A DNA stretch of 64,000 nt from Ipomoea triloba (GCF_003576645.1 NC_044929.1:4556753-4620752); one strand, 5' to 3'. Counted from the stretch's first letter, positions 1-12,214 are shown. Made by a program: numbers and translations. Notes: generated by a model not told the origin, from the sequence alone.

Positions 1-561
1 TTGTGATTTCAAAGCTAAGTGTTCATTTAAATTATAATTTACTTTTCTTTATAATGCTTCCATTGATTTTTCATCTTAGCTATACAATTGTGACAATGTG
101 TAGCTAATTCTTAGGGAATTAGGATTAGGTTTACTTGATATGATGTTAGAACGTTTTGATTGCAATTAGGAGATGACTTGATGTATTGACTTGATTCTTG
201 TTGGGAGTGAACTTTTGTATAGACTATTGTATGGTGATGGCCACATTATGCAATAGGACTTGGAGGTGTGTAGTTGCCAAGAGATTGAGGCTACACTATA
301 ATCTAATCCACTTGCATTTCCCGCCTTGCATTATTGGGCCACATTATATTATTTTGCTCCATGCTTTATTCTTTCCTTTTAGCTCAATAAATTATCATTA
401 TTCTTATTGGACCAACACCTCACCCATAAAGATGGACGCCCCGCTTGGGCAATTGGGTCAATACTTTCCCAATAAAATGGGCCCGGTGTCCCATGTCATC
501 ATCAAGTACTATATGAGAGAAATAAGAACCAATCACAGTCTTACATCTGTAAAAATTTGAA
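1..561. other. intergenic, nothing recognised
   Basis: AT-rich sequence with no reading frame that resembles a known protein. A 120-codon open frame at 198-560 has low-complexity, non-protein-like composition and was not accepted. Confidence 0.5.
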
Positions 562-1012
562 GGATATGATCCTATTTTAAAAAAATGTGGTGGTATTTTC
601 GTAATTATCATCAACTTTACTATGCAAACTTGAACACTTAAATATGCAATCTTTAACAACTAAATATTCAAACTTGACAAATTTTATAAAATCAACGAAA
701 AAACTAAATTTTAAATCTAAACCGTAAATGTTAAACTTTAAGTAGTAAAAAGTAAATCACTAAACCAAATTAAATAAAAAATTCAGTCATAAACTCTAAA
801 ATCGAAACCCTAAGTGCAATGCACTTTCAACTCTAAGTGCAATGCACTTTCGCAAGTGCAATATTTTAATACTAAATATGAAAAATGTTAATATTAAATG
901 TGCAAACCTACAAAAATCTAAAAATTACAAATTTTAGTGTTCAAGTTTGCATAGTAAAATTGGTGATAATTATAAAAATATCATCGATTTAAAAAAAAAA
1001 TGATATGATTCG
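562..1012. mobile_element. MITE-like element with about 100-bp imperfect terminal inverted repeats
   Basis: Sequence at about 562-680 returns inverted at about 895-1012. Both arms contain ACTATGCAAACTTGAACAC and a related TAATTATCA(T/C)CAA block. Inside, the 15-bp palindrome AGTGCAATGCACTTT occurs twice in tandem (about 813-853). No coding capacity and no clear target duplication were seen, so the superfamily is not assigned. It lies about 340 bp upstream of the NB-LRR start, in its promoter region. Confidence 0.6.
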
Positions 1013-1350
1013 TCCAATTTTTTCAGACTAATTAAATGTTGAACATTAATCATAATTGTTATATTAAAATCAGACATTACAGCTCATTAAATGACTATTT
1101 ATTGAATTTGTCACCATACTGAATCCTAAGCTACCATTTTTTTTGTCATTCAATGAATGATACCCTGACAACACCATTTTTTTTTATCTTTCCAACAACA
1201 AGCTATGACGATGCATGTTATCTTTAAATTAAAATATTTAATGCTACAAGTCGCAGAAAGCCACAACCAAAATATTTAACTTAAAAAAATACTCCGTAGC
1301 ATTGTTTCTTCTGTGAAAGCTTACACACAATCAGATCTAGAGATCGAAGC

Positions 1351-4136
1351 ATGGCTTGTGTAGCTGTAGCTTCTCTTCTCAGAACAATAGAGCTTGAGTT
1401 CCTGCAATATCAGCCACGTCCAGTTGTTCTAGACAATGATCTCATCTCTCCCAACAAAGACTTTATCCAATCTTTTCACCAAAAGCTTGGATTTCTCATA
1501 AGTCAGCTCGATGAGGAAAGAATCGATATGGATGGTGTTGAAGCAGTTAAACACTTGGAAACAAAGCTCAGGGATTTAGCTTTCAGAGTGGAAGATGAAA
1601 TCGAAATCCTAATAGCACACCTTTATGATGAAGAGGAAGAGGAAGATGAAGTCAAAATAGCAGATCTCGTTTTGAAAGAGGAAAAACCACAGTTGGACAC
1701 AGAAGGGGAGAAGTCTCAGCCTTATTGTGTGAAACTTCATCAAGTTTTTCAAAGTGCAATGGAAGAAATTGAAGCCATCGAGGAAGAGTTGCTGAAAATC
1801 AAGGCAGAAGGAAGAAAGACAGGCCATGATGTTCTACAAAGGTCTCAAGTTCTTTCCTCCCACCATGCTTCACACTCCAAGGAAGAAATGGTCGGGAAAA
1901 AAGACGAGTTTGAGATAATCAAGAAGAAGCTAACTGAACTTGGATCTAAGGAAAGAAAAGTTGTATCAATAATAGGTACGGGAGGAATCGGTAAGACAAC
2001 TTTGGCCAGACAAGTTTACGAAGATTCATCAGTTTCTATCTACTTTGACGTGCGAGCTTGGGTTGTCGCATCACAACTTCACAATAAGAGGCAAATGCTT
2101 GTAAGTCTTCTTAATTCAATTCCCAAACAAGGCAACCTAGAAAACTCCACTGATGAGGATCTTGCTTTAAAACTCTATCAATTTTTAAAGTGTCAAAGGT
2201 ACATGGTTGTGGTTGATGATGTGTGGAGTCGTGAGGCATGGGATGATGTTAGCGATTGCTTTCCTGATGATGGAAATGGGAGTCGAGTATTGTTAACTAC
2301 TCGCCTCGCAGAGGTGGCAAAATATACTAGCTCCGACATTGATTTGTTTCATCATATGCAATTATTAGATCAAAGTGATAGTTGGAATTTATTTTGTGAA
2401 AAGGCCGGTAAATCTCATGGTGCTGATTTTGAGATAATCGGGAGGCCAATTGTTGAAAAATGCAAAGGATTGCCTCTAGCAATAATTGTTGTTGCCGGAC
2501 TGTTCTCCAAACTCAACACACTAAATGAGTGGGAGAAGGTTGCAAAAGCTCTAGATTCTTCTACAACAACAAGTATTGCGACAACATGTTCAAAAATACT
2601 CTCACTGAGCTACAATCACTTGCCTCACCACTTAAAGGCATGTTTTTTATATTTAGGGGTCTTTCCAGAAGATGATGAGATCAATGCTAATAAGCTTTCA
2701 AGGTTATGGTCTGCGGAAGGACTTGTAAAGGCACCTAAGAATGATGTAGTGGCTGAAAGTTACATACAAGAACTTATGGATCGAAACCTAATTCTTGTGA
2801 GAAAGTGGAGTTGTTGTGGAAGAAGAATTAAACTGTTTGGGGTGCACGATTTATTGCATGCCTTTTGTGTGAAAGAAGCTCAAAAGGAGAACCTTCTGTA
2901 TGTTGTTCGAGAAAATGGTTCAGATTTTCCTCAAAGATGCTTCCGTTGGGTAAGCATACAATCATCAAAATTTGATGTGTCTACACTATGTTATTCATCA
3001 AGAAGCTGTCGATCCATCTTCTGTTTTTCAGAATGCAGAAGCTTAAATTTGAAACAGTTCAAGCTATTGAGAGTTTTCTTCTGTATTAGCTATCGGATGC
3101 ACAAAAATATTGTGGATCTCGTCCATTTGAGATATTTACCTTCAGCGCTTTATAATCAAAATATTGTGGAACTGTTTAAGGCTTGGAATATTCAAACACT
3201 ATATAATTGTGCAGATGATAGGAACTATTTGGAGTTTCCACAACTGCAATATTTTCGTTGTTTATTTGTTACGGGACTTCCAAATTTGTTCATCAAAACT
3301 TGCAGAGTCTTTCTTGGTTGAGGCCTAATCATTGCACAAAAGAATTCTTTACACATGTTCCAAACGTAAAGAAGATACGGATTGCCGGTGAACAAAGAGA
3401 GTGCAATGATTGCATCGAGAACCTTGTCAGTTTGCAGCAGCTGGAGAGACTGTATATTAATACTAATAGATGGCATTATACGAGTCCAAACATGATCCTG
3501 ATTAACAGCCATATTGTTCTCTTGAAAAGCCTTAAGAGGTTAAAATTTCTGGGTAATTGTTTTGGGTGGAATGAAATTAATGTTCTGTGCAAGTTGCCTA
3601 AGTTGGAGGTGCTCAAGTTATATGATCATGCCTGTGTAGGCGGACAATGGGAGCTATCAGAGGATGACAAATTCTGCCAGTTAATTGTTTTTGAAATTGA
3701 TGCAACTGATCTCGAGGATTGGAAAGCCACTAGTGATCATTTCCCAAAACTTGAGCATCTCTCCCTTTTTTCATGCAAGAATTTGAAAGAGATCCCTAGC
3801 GGATTTGCAGAAATTGAAGGATTGAAATCAATCAAATTAGCGGGTTGTCGTCCTTCTGTGGTTGCTTCAGCCGAGGAAATCAAGCAAGATCAACTTGATT
3901 ATTTGAATAATATTGTGGATGTGGTTGTCGGGAAGCACCATGGCTACCCTCCGGTCTCTCTCCCTTTATCTTTCTTAATTACTTTCTCTCTAAACTCCAC
4001 TCAGTTTCATGATTATCCTAATTTAGTTTCAATGATTCATGACAGGTTTATGAGCCTGAATCTGATGAAGCTTAGTTTGATGAAAATGAGTTTTTCCAGA
4101 AGAGCAGAAGGAGGAAAGCTTGAAAAAAATTGGTAG
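1351..4136 (+). CDS. R1-like CC-NB-LRR disease-resistance protein, frame broken in the LRR
   Basis: Intracellular immune receptor of the coiled-coil NB-LRR class. The first frame (1351-3321, 656 codons) has an N-terminal acidic, helical Rx-type coiled coil (about 1-150). The NB-ARC domain follows: P-loop GTGGIGKTT near residue 208, kinase-2 VVVDDVW near 287, RNBS-B GSRVLLTTR near 310, GLPL CKGLPLA near 371, RNBS-D CFLYLGVFPED near 430, and VHD in place of MHD near 498. The LRR frame stops at 3321. The homologous LRR continues in the +2 frame from about 3258 to 4136, joining near HQNLQSLSWLRPN. A one-base indel at about 3280-3300 explains this best, since no plausible intron fits. An intact protein would be about 930 residues. 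The family resembles Solanum R1/late-blight homologues. The copy is either a recent pseudogene or carries a sequencing error. Confidence 0.85.
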
Positions 4137-4865
4137 CTAAGCACATTTATCACTGTGAATCATAAAATTTGACTTTGTAACATTGTACTGTGTAGCTCTG
4201 AGTGAGAAAGCGTTGCATCTATCACTTTGTGCTTTAAAGTGACTTAGACTTGTCGTCCTTTGTTGTGCTTTTTGTTTTAAAACGTTTGTTTCTATTTCAT
4301 TCATAAGGTCGGTCATGTGATATGCTTGAATTTCCATGTTTATATTGGTGTAAAAAATTTTCCTTTTGCAGTTAAATATTTGCATTTCAGTTAAATGTTA
4401 TTTAATTTGCTGAAGAATACTTGAGGTGTTGAGTTTGAAATTAAACTTCAACTCATTTCTGACTTTTAGTATTTATTATGTTTGATGCATATGGAGATAT
4501 GTTATTGGATTTGAACCTTACCCGAGTCCAATTGATCCTGAAAGAGTGCAAGATGAGGCAGGTTTTTTGTCCACAGTCAGGTATAAAGTAACAGAGTATA
4601 AAGCCTCAGGACGCAAATAACTTTTGCTTTTTATGTCATGTTGTATGTGATTAAATAGAAAGGTAAATATAAAATAGAACTCCAAAATTCCAAATCATAA
4701 TATTAATTGGAGTATATGTCGACCAGAAAAATAAGGTTGGGGAAAAATGAGCAGCAGATAGAGGAGAGAAATAGAGAATAGGTTAAAGCCCGCAGGAGAG
4801 ATTAGTTTTGTTTTTTGGAATTTTCCTTAACATTTGTGTAATATGAAGACAATATTAGTCATAGT
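4137..4865. other. 3' flank of NB-LRR, no gene seen
   Basis: AT-rich downstream sequence, probably including the 3' UTR of the NB-LRR. No coding frame or RNA gene was recognised. Confidence 0.5.
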
Positions 4866-5591
4866 TAGGGGTGGGCATTTCGGTTTTCGGTTCGGTTTTT
4901 CGGTTTCGGTTTTTAAAAAAAATAAACCATTCAGTTTAATATTAGAGTTCGGTTCGGTTTCGATTCGGTTTCAAACAGTTCGGTTTCGGTTCGGTTTACG
5001 ACCCCCGAATTTCAACATTTCCTACGCGATAAGGCGGCCAGGGGCACCGCGACTTAACGGGACACCGTAATAACTATGTATGAAACATCACATAATCCAA
5101 ATCCAAAGTCTAATATCTAAATATTAAATACCAACATAACAAATTAACAATTCAAACAAATTAAAATAAAAAATAAAACTAATGCTGAGAAACAAATTTA
5201 AAAAAAAATTAATAATATTATATTAGCATATGTTACAATGTAATAGGGTCAGTTGAATTAAAAAAAATAATAAATAAAAAATAAAACTGAAACTAATATT
5301 CCAAAATTAGACTTCCAGTTTACTGGAACTGGAGGAATGAATTTAGAAATTCATTCCACTGGAATGAATTTTTTCATTCCAATTAGGATATACATATATA
5401 TAATTTAATATATATTTATTATATATAATATATATTTATATATATTATTATTAAAACCTAACAACATTCGGTTCGGTTCGGTTTTTAACCGAACCGTTCG
5501 GTTTACAAGAATCTCGAACCGTTCGGTTTTGTATTACTAGTTCGGTCCGGTCCGGTTCGATTCGGTATCCGAACCGAATTGCCCACCCCTA
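4866..5591. mobile_element. hAT-type MITE, 726 bp, with exact 8-bp target duplication
   Basis: The ends are TAGGGGTGGGCA and its exact complement TGCCCACCCCTA. The flanks are GTCATAGT at 4858-4865 and again at 5592-5599. Eight-base duplications with TAGGG-type termini are the hAT hallmark. Subterminal regions are packed with CGGTTCGG and CCGAACCG motifs, which let the ends fold back. The interior is AT-rich with no transposase, so the element is non-autonomous. Confidence 0.88.
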
Positions 5592-5735
5592 GTCATAGTT
5601 GGCTAATGTTACTTTGGGATTTTCAGGTGAAGTGTGTTTATGAACTTACGTGTCTTTTTCTTAAATTCTTTATTGAAGGATGAATAATAAAGTTTGATGG
5701 TCCACTCAATTAATAAGTACCCAATGTATGAATAT

Positions 5736-6020
5736 TATTAGGAATGTCAATGGGGCTGGGCGAGTAGTATACCTCTGTCCCCATTCCCGAAACCCCACTC
5801 CAATCCCTGTCCTCGTCTCCATCCCTATCGGCGATGAGAAATCTTTCTCCATCCCAATTCCCGCGAAGAATTTTCTTCCCTGTCCCCGGTCATATTTTAA
5901 TCAAAATAATTTTTTTGGTTAAATAATAGTCAAACTAGTATATTACAGGGTATTTAAATAGTTTTCATATAAAATATACACACATCCAATATCCAAATGC
6001 AATACAACTTATATACAACC

Positions 6021-6088
<68 letters not shown>

Positions 6089-6135
6089 ATTTATGGGACG
6101 GATGAGTTCGGGCAAGGAGGGGTATCCCAAGGACG
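5736..6135. repeat. degenerate MITE-like repeat carrying an (AAT)n/(ATT)n palindrome
   Basis: The left part (AATGGGGCTGGGCGAG, then CCCCATTCCCG) and right part (TTCGGGCAAGGAGGGG) have the GGGG/CCCC-rich subterminal look of another plant MITE family. No clean ends or target duplication were found. Inside, (AAT)n at about 6021-6050 switches to (ATT)n at about 6050-6086, a perfect microsatellite foldback. Confidence 0.35.
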
Positions 6136-6202
6136 GAGCTAGCATGGGGCAGCTGTCACGACTGTTAAAAATTAGACTACACCAAAACAACGTCATTTTG
6201 GA

Positions 6203-6207
<5 letters not shown>

Positions 6208-6237
<30 letters not shown>
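6208..6237. repeat. (TA)n microsatellite
   Basis: Uninterrupted TA dinucleotide run about 240 bp upstream of the PPR start. Confidence 0.9.
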
Positions 6238-6243
<6 letters not shown>

Positions 6244-6479
6244 TTATTTTTAATTCCTTTCTTTATACGCCCAGCCAACGCTGTACTCCTCTGTCGCCTC
6301 TGTCCTCACTCCTCTGCCTCACGCCCTCGCCAGTCGCCACCGCCTACCAGACACCGTCACACCAGTGTCGCCAGATGCCAGAAAACTGAGGCCGAAGTAG
6401 CGGAAATATTTCTCAAGTAACTTTCTAAATGGCTTTTCATTCCATGATTTCAAAGTAAAATATTTCTGGAACTGTATAT

Positions 6480-8605
6480 TTGCTTAATCTTCTTATACGG
6501 ACAATTATTGATTTTACTCTTTTTGATGCGTTGAAACATTGCCGCTGTGGTTCAATTTCCTGCAAAATTTTTCCTGGTGATTTCTTTATGTTTTCTTCCC
6601 ATGGTGCCCTTCGATTCATGAAAAAGCTTCGTGCTTTTCTGGGTATTCCTGCCAGTAGCGCCACTTCAGGGTCTAGGAAGATTATCTCCAATTACTTGCA
6701 TTGTCTTAAAGAATCGAAAGGGAGGAGACCCAATCGGCTAGTTAATCGACATGTAAATAAATCTTGGAAGAAATTAGTCAAAAAACATGCTGAAAATGTA
6801 GAGACTTCTAATGTTTACATGAGGGATTTAGTCACAAAAATATCAAATATATTGAGATATTCAACTTGGGATTCTGCTCAAGTGCAATTGGAGAATCTTT
6901 CAGTAAAATGGGATTCGTATACAGTCAATCAGGTTCTCAAGACCCATCCCCCAATGGAGAAGGCCTGGCTGTTTTTCAACTGGGCAGCTAGGCTTAGAGG
7001 GTTTAAGCATGACCAGTATACCTACACAACCATGTTGGATATATTCGGGGAAGCGAGGAGGATTTCGTCAATGATGTTTGTTTTTAAGCGAATGCAAGAA
7101 AAAGGGGTCGAGATTGATGTGGTTACCTATACTTCTCTTCTGCATTGGCTCTCCAACGATGGGGATGTTGAAGGGGCAGTTAGGGTTTGGTACGAGATGA
7201 GAGCGAATGGTTGCTGTCCTACTGTGGTTTCCTACACTGCTTACATGAAGGTTTTGTTTGATCACAATCGTGTTAACGAGGGTGCTGATGTGTACAAGGA
7301 GATGCTCGAATCCGGTTGTTATCCCAATTGCCACACATACACAGTCCTTATGGAGCATCTTGCTGACATGGGTGAGAGTGCTTTATTTCTCTGTAATTGT
7401 TTCTTTAAGAACTAATGCAATTATTTCTTCGTTGATAGTTAGTCGTCTCAACTTGGCTCCTATGTTATTCAATTGGCTTACCGGACTGAGCTTCTCTTTA
7501 TTGGTTTTCTTGCAAGTTTTCAATTGGAAATATTTTCCTATGCTTTACTGGATCTTCTACTCTTGCATAACATAGGATTTTTCTTCTTATGTCTCCACTT
7601 TCAGGGAAGTTTGATAAAGTTGAAGAGATCTTTTGTAAAATGCAAGAAGCAGGGGTTAAACCAGACAAAGCTACATGTAATATTTTGATTGAGAAATGCT
7701 GCAAAGCAAATGGAACAAGGACAATGATGAAAATTCTTGACTACATGAAGGAAAATTTTCTTGTCCTGCGATATTCAGTGTATAAGGAGGCCCTTGAAAC
7801 CTTAAATAGTTTAGGGGAGAGTGATGTGCTTCTCAAGCAGGTTAACCGTCACTTTTCATCAGATTATTGCAATGAGGTGCAGACATATAGGTCTGGTTCA
7901 ACTGATATGGATAACCACTTCAATTTAGAAGAAAAACTTGTTATATATTTATTGAAGAAGCAAAATCTGATAGCCATTGATTACCTGATAGCTGATTTGA
8001 TGGGGAAATGCATGAGATTGGATTCTGGAATCATCTCAAGTGTTGTTGAGGCAAATAGTAACTGTGGGAGACAAGGTGGGGCTTTATTAGCATTTGATTT
8101 CAGCAAAAAGCTAGGCATAAACATTGAAAGAACTGCATATCTGACTTTAATTGGTGAACTTGTCAGAACAAATTCTTATCGGAGGGTAGTCGAGATTGTT
8201 GAAGCAATGCTAGGTGCGGGACTTACTCTGGGTTCACAACTGAGTGCGCTTCTAATACATCGGCTTGGCTGCTCAAATGACCCTGTTTCTGCCGAGAAGG
8301 TATTTTGTCTCCTACCTTACGAAGAGAAAGGCACTGTTGTCTACACGGGCTTAATCAGTGCTTACTTCTCGTCTGCTAATGCTGACAAAGGACTTGAATT
8401 ATTTGAAAAGATGAAAAGGCAAGGGATGAATGTTTCGTTAGGAACTTACTATGTCCTATTAAATGGTCTTGAAAGAAACGGCAGAGTTGGTGAACTAGAA
8501 TGTTACAGAAAGGAGAAGAAAATTCTTGAAGCTGAATACCATAAGAAAGAGCTAACGATGGAGGAAAGACTGTGTGACATTCTATTCAGTGGTTTCGGAC
8601 TGTAG
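6480..8605 (+). CDS. P-class pentatricopeptide repeat protein, two exons
   Basis: Organelle RNA-binding protein of the PPR family. It resembles Arabidopsis At2g01390 from memory of that sequence, especially the stretch MEKAWLFFNWAARLRGFKHD. Exon 1 is 6480-7371, the intron 7372-7604 (GT...CAG), and exon 2 7605-8605. The joined frame gives about 630 residues. PPR motifs such as DVVTYTSLLHWLSNDGDVEGA, PTVVSYTAYMK and PNCHTYTVLMEHL run from about residue 160. After the intron GKFDKVEEIFCKMQEAGVKP continues the array, and further repeats reach the C terminus. There is no E/DYW extension, so it is a P-class protein. The N terminus is basic and fits an organelle transit peptide. The start is uncertain: ATG 6480 is the first in frame, but 6588 (MFSSHGALRF) is also possible. 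Confidence 0.88.
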
Positions 8606-8714
8606 AATGGTTTGTTGACATGGATTCTGAAAGACTTGTGATGGAAATGGTGTATTACCATTTCTCTGTCAGATTCTATACATTCTCTGCCATAAATGTT
8701 TCTGCTTTGGAAGA

Positions 8715-9018
8715 CATTTGCTTTACTAATACTGATGGAATTCATGCATAACTGAATCAACAAATGTTATCCTCAAGAACTGCAAAATTGGAACAGGTAC
8801 CCCCGCAAATTCTCTTTTATGTTCATTTATATTTTAAAATGGGCAATGTTCGATAATATCGAGACGAATGACATTTAAATACCAACACCTTGTTCTTAGA
8901 TTCATTTAGTTATCTTGCACTTCGATATTTTAGGTCATGACTACATCTCAATTGTCAATACTAACCCTTGTATCAGAATGACTAATATCCACTTTGAACC
9001 TGGCCATGGAATTAGGTA
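8715..9018 (+). pseudogene. polygalacturonase (GH28) exon fragments
   Basis: Two short exon-like pieces of a pectin-degrading GH28 enzyme. The first (about 8727-8796) reads NTDGIHA, shifts frame at a stop, then reads ESTNVILKNCKIGT before a GT. After an AG at about 8934-8935, the second reads GHDYISIVNTNPCIRMTNIH followed by FEPGHGIR up to 9018. These match the family motifs NTDG, GTGDDCISI and GPGHGIS, with GDDC decayed to GHDY. No other exons were found, so this is a relic. It is too diverged to be a local copy of the intact enzyme at 17-20 kb. Confidence 0.72.
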
Positions 9019-9715
9019 ACTTCAATCAAGAACATTGTGAAATTTTCAGTGCAATGAACATACTAAGTAAGGCATAACACATGGTAAGTGCTGCCCTCAT
9101 ATATATAGCACATCTGAGCAGCCATGATGATGGTTCTAGGGGACGACAAAATAAGTCCTCATACCTTCATTACTTGGTTTATTGGCCTTGCCTACCACAT
9201 CTGTGAATTGCATGCTTTTCCCTGCCTATTCCAAGAGATAGGTTAGAAAATAAAAATAAAATGAGTGGATTTTCACATTCCCGAATTCATTAGTTCCTCT
9301 TATTCCGTTAAAAAACAAACAATCACATTAAAAAATCATTACAGAGGTTTGTGTGTGCGCGCATAAGATTTTAGGTTTTTTTTCTGTTCCAATAATGTAA
9401 TGTTCATTGCTATATGAAAGTTTTTATCATGAATGTCATGATTTTAATGTTTTTTTTTTCTTAATTTTAATCATAATTTTATAATTAGCTTGGAATCATG
9501 AATGCTGAATTGCTTAATAATACAGATACATGGTTGACTAAGCCCACAAATATGAAGAGCTCACTACATCTTGTACAAGAATGCACACAAGACAGTGAAC
9601 AAGGACTCTTCACTTTACACCTACTTAAAGGTGTAAATTATGGGTAACAGATGAGTTAAGCATGCAAATGCTAGATGAGAGGAAGACAAATCATGAGCCA
9701 GCAACAAAGGAGTTC
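9019..9715. other. intergenic, nothing recognised
   Basis: AT-rich sequence without coding or RNA features I could support. Confidence 0.5.
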
Positions 9716-10030
9716 TTCTCTGATGCTCAAGTGGTAAACCATCTGACCTTAAGTCACCACTCTAGCGGTAGGGTGGGGATTTAACTCCTACCAACAACAT
9801 CTTGGAGTTAGGACTCTCCAAGTTAGAGTTTGGGCTCCTTAGATTGGAGATTGGGCTCCCCAAGTTGGTGGAAGTATGGAGATAGATCCCTTGTGCGCAG
9901 AGTCAATATCAGGGACTAACTGGGAGACTATTTGGGCGACTCGCGATTACATGTGACTCTTGAGCTAGGGTTTTGGAGGCTTAAAATTAGTCTAGTGTAA
10001 CTGTGTAAGTTGGAAACCTAATATAAATAT
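9716..10030 (+). mobile_element. possible tRNA-derived SINE
   Basis: It begins with a pol III A-box-like stretch (GCTCAAGTGGTAAACC) and a weak B-box-like GGGGATTTAACTCC about 40 bp on. A later segment, CCTTGTGCGCAGAGT, has a near-match in the SINE-like sequence at 62215-62385. No clean A-tail or target duplication was seen. Confidence 0.4.
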
Positions 10031-10875
10031 AGATGGGGTGTACATGGTAGATTACTTTTGGACCAGCACTTCAAAGAGTCTGGAGTGGTTATACTGCCCA
10101 ATAACCACTGGTTTCCTCTGAGCTTCTTCACAATTATTTGTTCCCCCAAGTTTCAGGTTAGCTAATTTCTGTACTTGATATCAGCTTACCTCAGGAATAT
10201 GAAGGCATCAGGCTGCAACACCTGTATCAATACGTACTCCATTTCTATTCTAGTTAGAATGATCAGTTCCCTTTATTGTACCTTTTTTTTTTTAAAATTT
10301 TTTTTAATTTTTGGGCCAGGTAAATCCACAATTATTATTTGAGGGTATGTATTTGGTAAACCTCGGTATTGTGTAATGGTCAACAAATTACACAACATAA
10401 ATATATCGCACTAACAAGATTTTGTGCGACATGCTCGACCAAAAAGAGTTTTGGCAAAAATCAGACTCATCACCTTTAGATACAAGAATCATATTTTACT
10501 CATTTGATCACATTTTTCGAGTCTAGGATGATGTTTACTTAATAGAGCCACTACCTTATTGCATTGAAGGAGTTGTAATCTTGGGAATAACAGCCATGTC
10601 AGCCAATACGTTAAAACATAGAAATTGAATAATATTTAAGAGACCAAAAAGTGATTAACCAACTCAAATGGTATTTTCTTGCTGTCTTTGATGCTTAAAC
10701 CAAGGATTCATCCTAATAATCTGCAAACTAAGGCCTCAACTTTCTATTTAAGTGTTAGAAATAAAATATTTAACTTTTATCTTCCCAATAAAAAATGATT
10801 ATTATATATACTATGTAATGCATGGGGCTTTGTGTGTGATCCGTAGAAATAGGTGTTTGGTTATATAGTTCAAAG
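10031..10875. other. intergenic, nothing recognised
   Basis: Non-coding AT-rich sequence. No gene or defined repeat was identified. Confidence 0.45.
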
Positions 10876-10879
10876 GAGT

Positions 10880-11017
10880 AAATAATACATTCTCATGGTC
10901 AAGACCGTTGTATATAGTCTCTTTATTGTGATTTAACTTTTTTATGTAATTTACGAGATTTACTCAGTTCACACTCTCGGATAGTGGCTACGGATTTTCC
11001 TCGTCACTCAAAAAGAA
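10880..11017 (+). mobile_element. SINE-like sequence, family A
   Basis: It ends CACTCTCGGATAGTGGCTAC...CTCGTCACTCAAAAAG. The sequence at about 16350-16455 carries the same pattern, CACACTCTCAAGTAATAACT...CTCATCACCCAAAAAA. A shared 3' end with an A-tail points to one short retroposon family. An A-box-like TGGTCAAGACCGTTG lies at about 10897. Confidence 0.5.
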
Positions 11018-11024
11018 GGAAATA

Positions 11025-11078
11025 ATAAGATTATTATGGTTTTTTTTTTTTTTTTGAAAATATAAGATTATTATGGTT
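11025..11078 (-). mobile_element. micro-insertion with 17-bp target duplication
   Basis: ATAAGATTATTATGGTT (11025-11041) is repeated exactly at 11062-11078. The 20 bp between is a T run followed by GAAAAT, so on the minus strand it reads ATTTTC then poly(A). This is one of a set of similar tiny insertions in this window. Confidence 0.8.
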
Positions 11079-11600
11079 ATTTAAAGGGAAAGTGGCAATT
11101 TCTCTTCCCCTACAAAATTATGTGCATCCACTATTTCCTATTCAATTATCTTTTAAGTGGTTATTTTTATCCAAACCCGTTAACTATTCACTGTAGACCT
11201 CTAAAATCCTTTTAAAAAAAAAGGGGGTTTTCTCTAAGAAATATTAGCTAAAATTTTCAATGTCCTCGTTCTTTTAACACAAGTAAAATGGGCAAGTTAA
11301 TTTATCTCAGTTCTCATTTATGGACATGGAATTGGGATTTAAAAATGAGAATTGGGATAAATTATTTTCTCTATTTCATGTGTTTAAGTTAAACGAATGA
11401 CATTATTAGAAGCTTTAGCAAATATTCCTAAAATATAATCAATTTTTTTAGGGTACTGGATGTCAACAATAAACACCTAATGGGTTTTAGGTAAAATACC
11501 TACTTCGAGAATAATTGAAAGAAAAAAAAAAAGGCGAATACACCTATAATTGAGGAGAAAATAAACTATATCAATATAATTTAAGGAAAAAAAAGTATCA
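11079..11600. other. intergenic, nothing recognised
   Basis: AT-rich non-coding sequence with homopolymer A tracts. Confidence 0.45.
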
Positions 11601-11604
11601 TTAT

Positions 11605-12205
11605 TATGGTCAAGTGGCATAATTCTGACTATCCTAAATCAGGGAGTGCCTAGGATGCCTAGGCAGGGATTAATCGGCGCCTAGGCGCCCGTGTATTTTT
11701 TATTTTATTTTTTAATTTTTAAAAATTTGTTTAAGTATTTTTAATTTTTTAAAGACTAATAATTATAAATTATATAATACTTTAATAGTTAATATTAAAA
11801 TATTAATATTAACTTAAAAAATATCTAGAGTTTGTATAATTTAGGGTTATTTCGCTCAAAATAATGTTGTTTTGAGTGAAATAACCCATTAAAAACAAAA
11901 GAACAATAGTTAATCATCTAACTAGGCAGCCTAGTCGATGCTTAGGAGGTCTAGTCGGCGCCTAGAAGGCCTAGGCGGTGCTTAGACGGCCTAGGTGGTC
12001 ACCTAGCCGGCCAACTGCCTAAACCACCATTTAAGGTGATACGCTAGGCGGTCAACCAGCGCCTAGGTAGGAATTAATCGGCGCCTAGGTGCGATTTTTG
12101 CAACACTGGTCAAGGGTTCAATTCTTGACTTTGGGTATAGAGTACCCTTAAATCTCTATGCCAGTGGCGATGTCTGATGATGGAAACTATGTGCTACACC
12201 CAAAA
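11605..12205. mobile_element. CCTAGGCG-rich element, probably inserted in a SINE
   Basis: About 11640-12105 is dominated by repeats of GCCTAGGCGCC, TCGGCGCCTAGG and relatives at both ends with an AT-rich middle. It closes with GATTTTTGCAACACTG. Outside it, ATGGTCAAGTGGCATAATTC (left) and GGTCAAGGGTTCAATTCTTG (right) look like the A- and B-box halves of a tRNA-derived SINE. That SINE ends in CACCCAAAAAAG near 12205. No exact target duplication was found. A relative lies at 29270-29590. Confidence 0.5.
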
Positions 12206-12214
12206 AAGAAGTAT

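Noticed and set aside
198..560. 120-codon frame near the window start
   Set aside because: No family resemblance, and composition like random AT-rich DNA.
9716..10030. tRNA gene
   Set aside because: A- and B-box-like sequences are present but no complete cloverleaf can be formed. SINE origin fits better.
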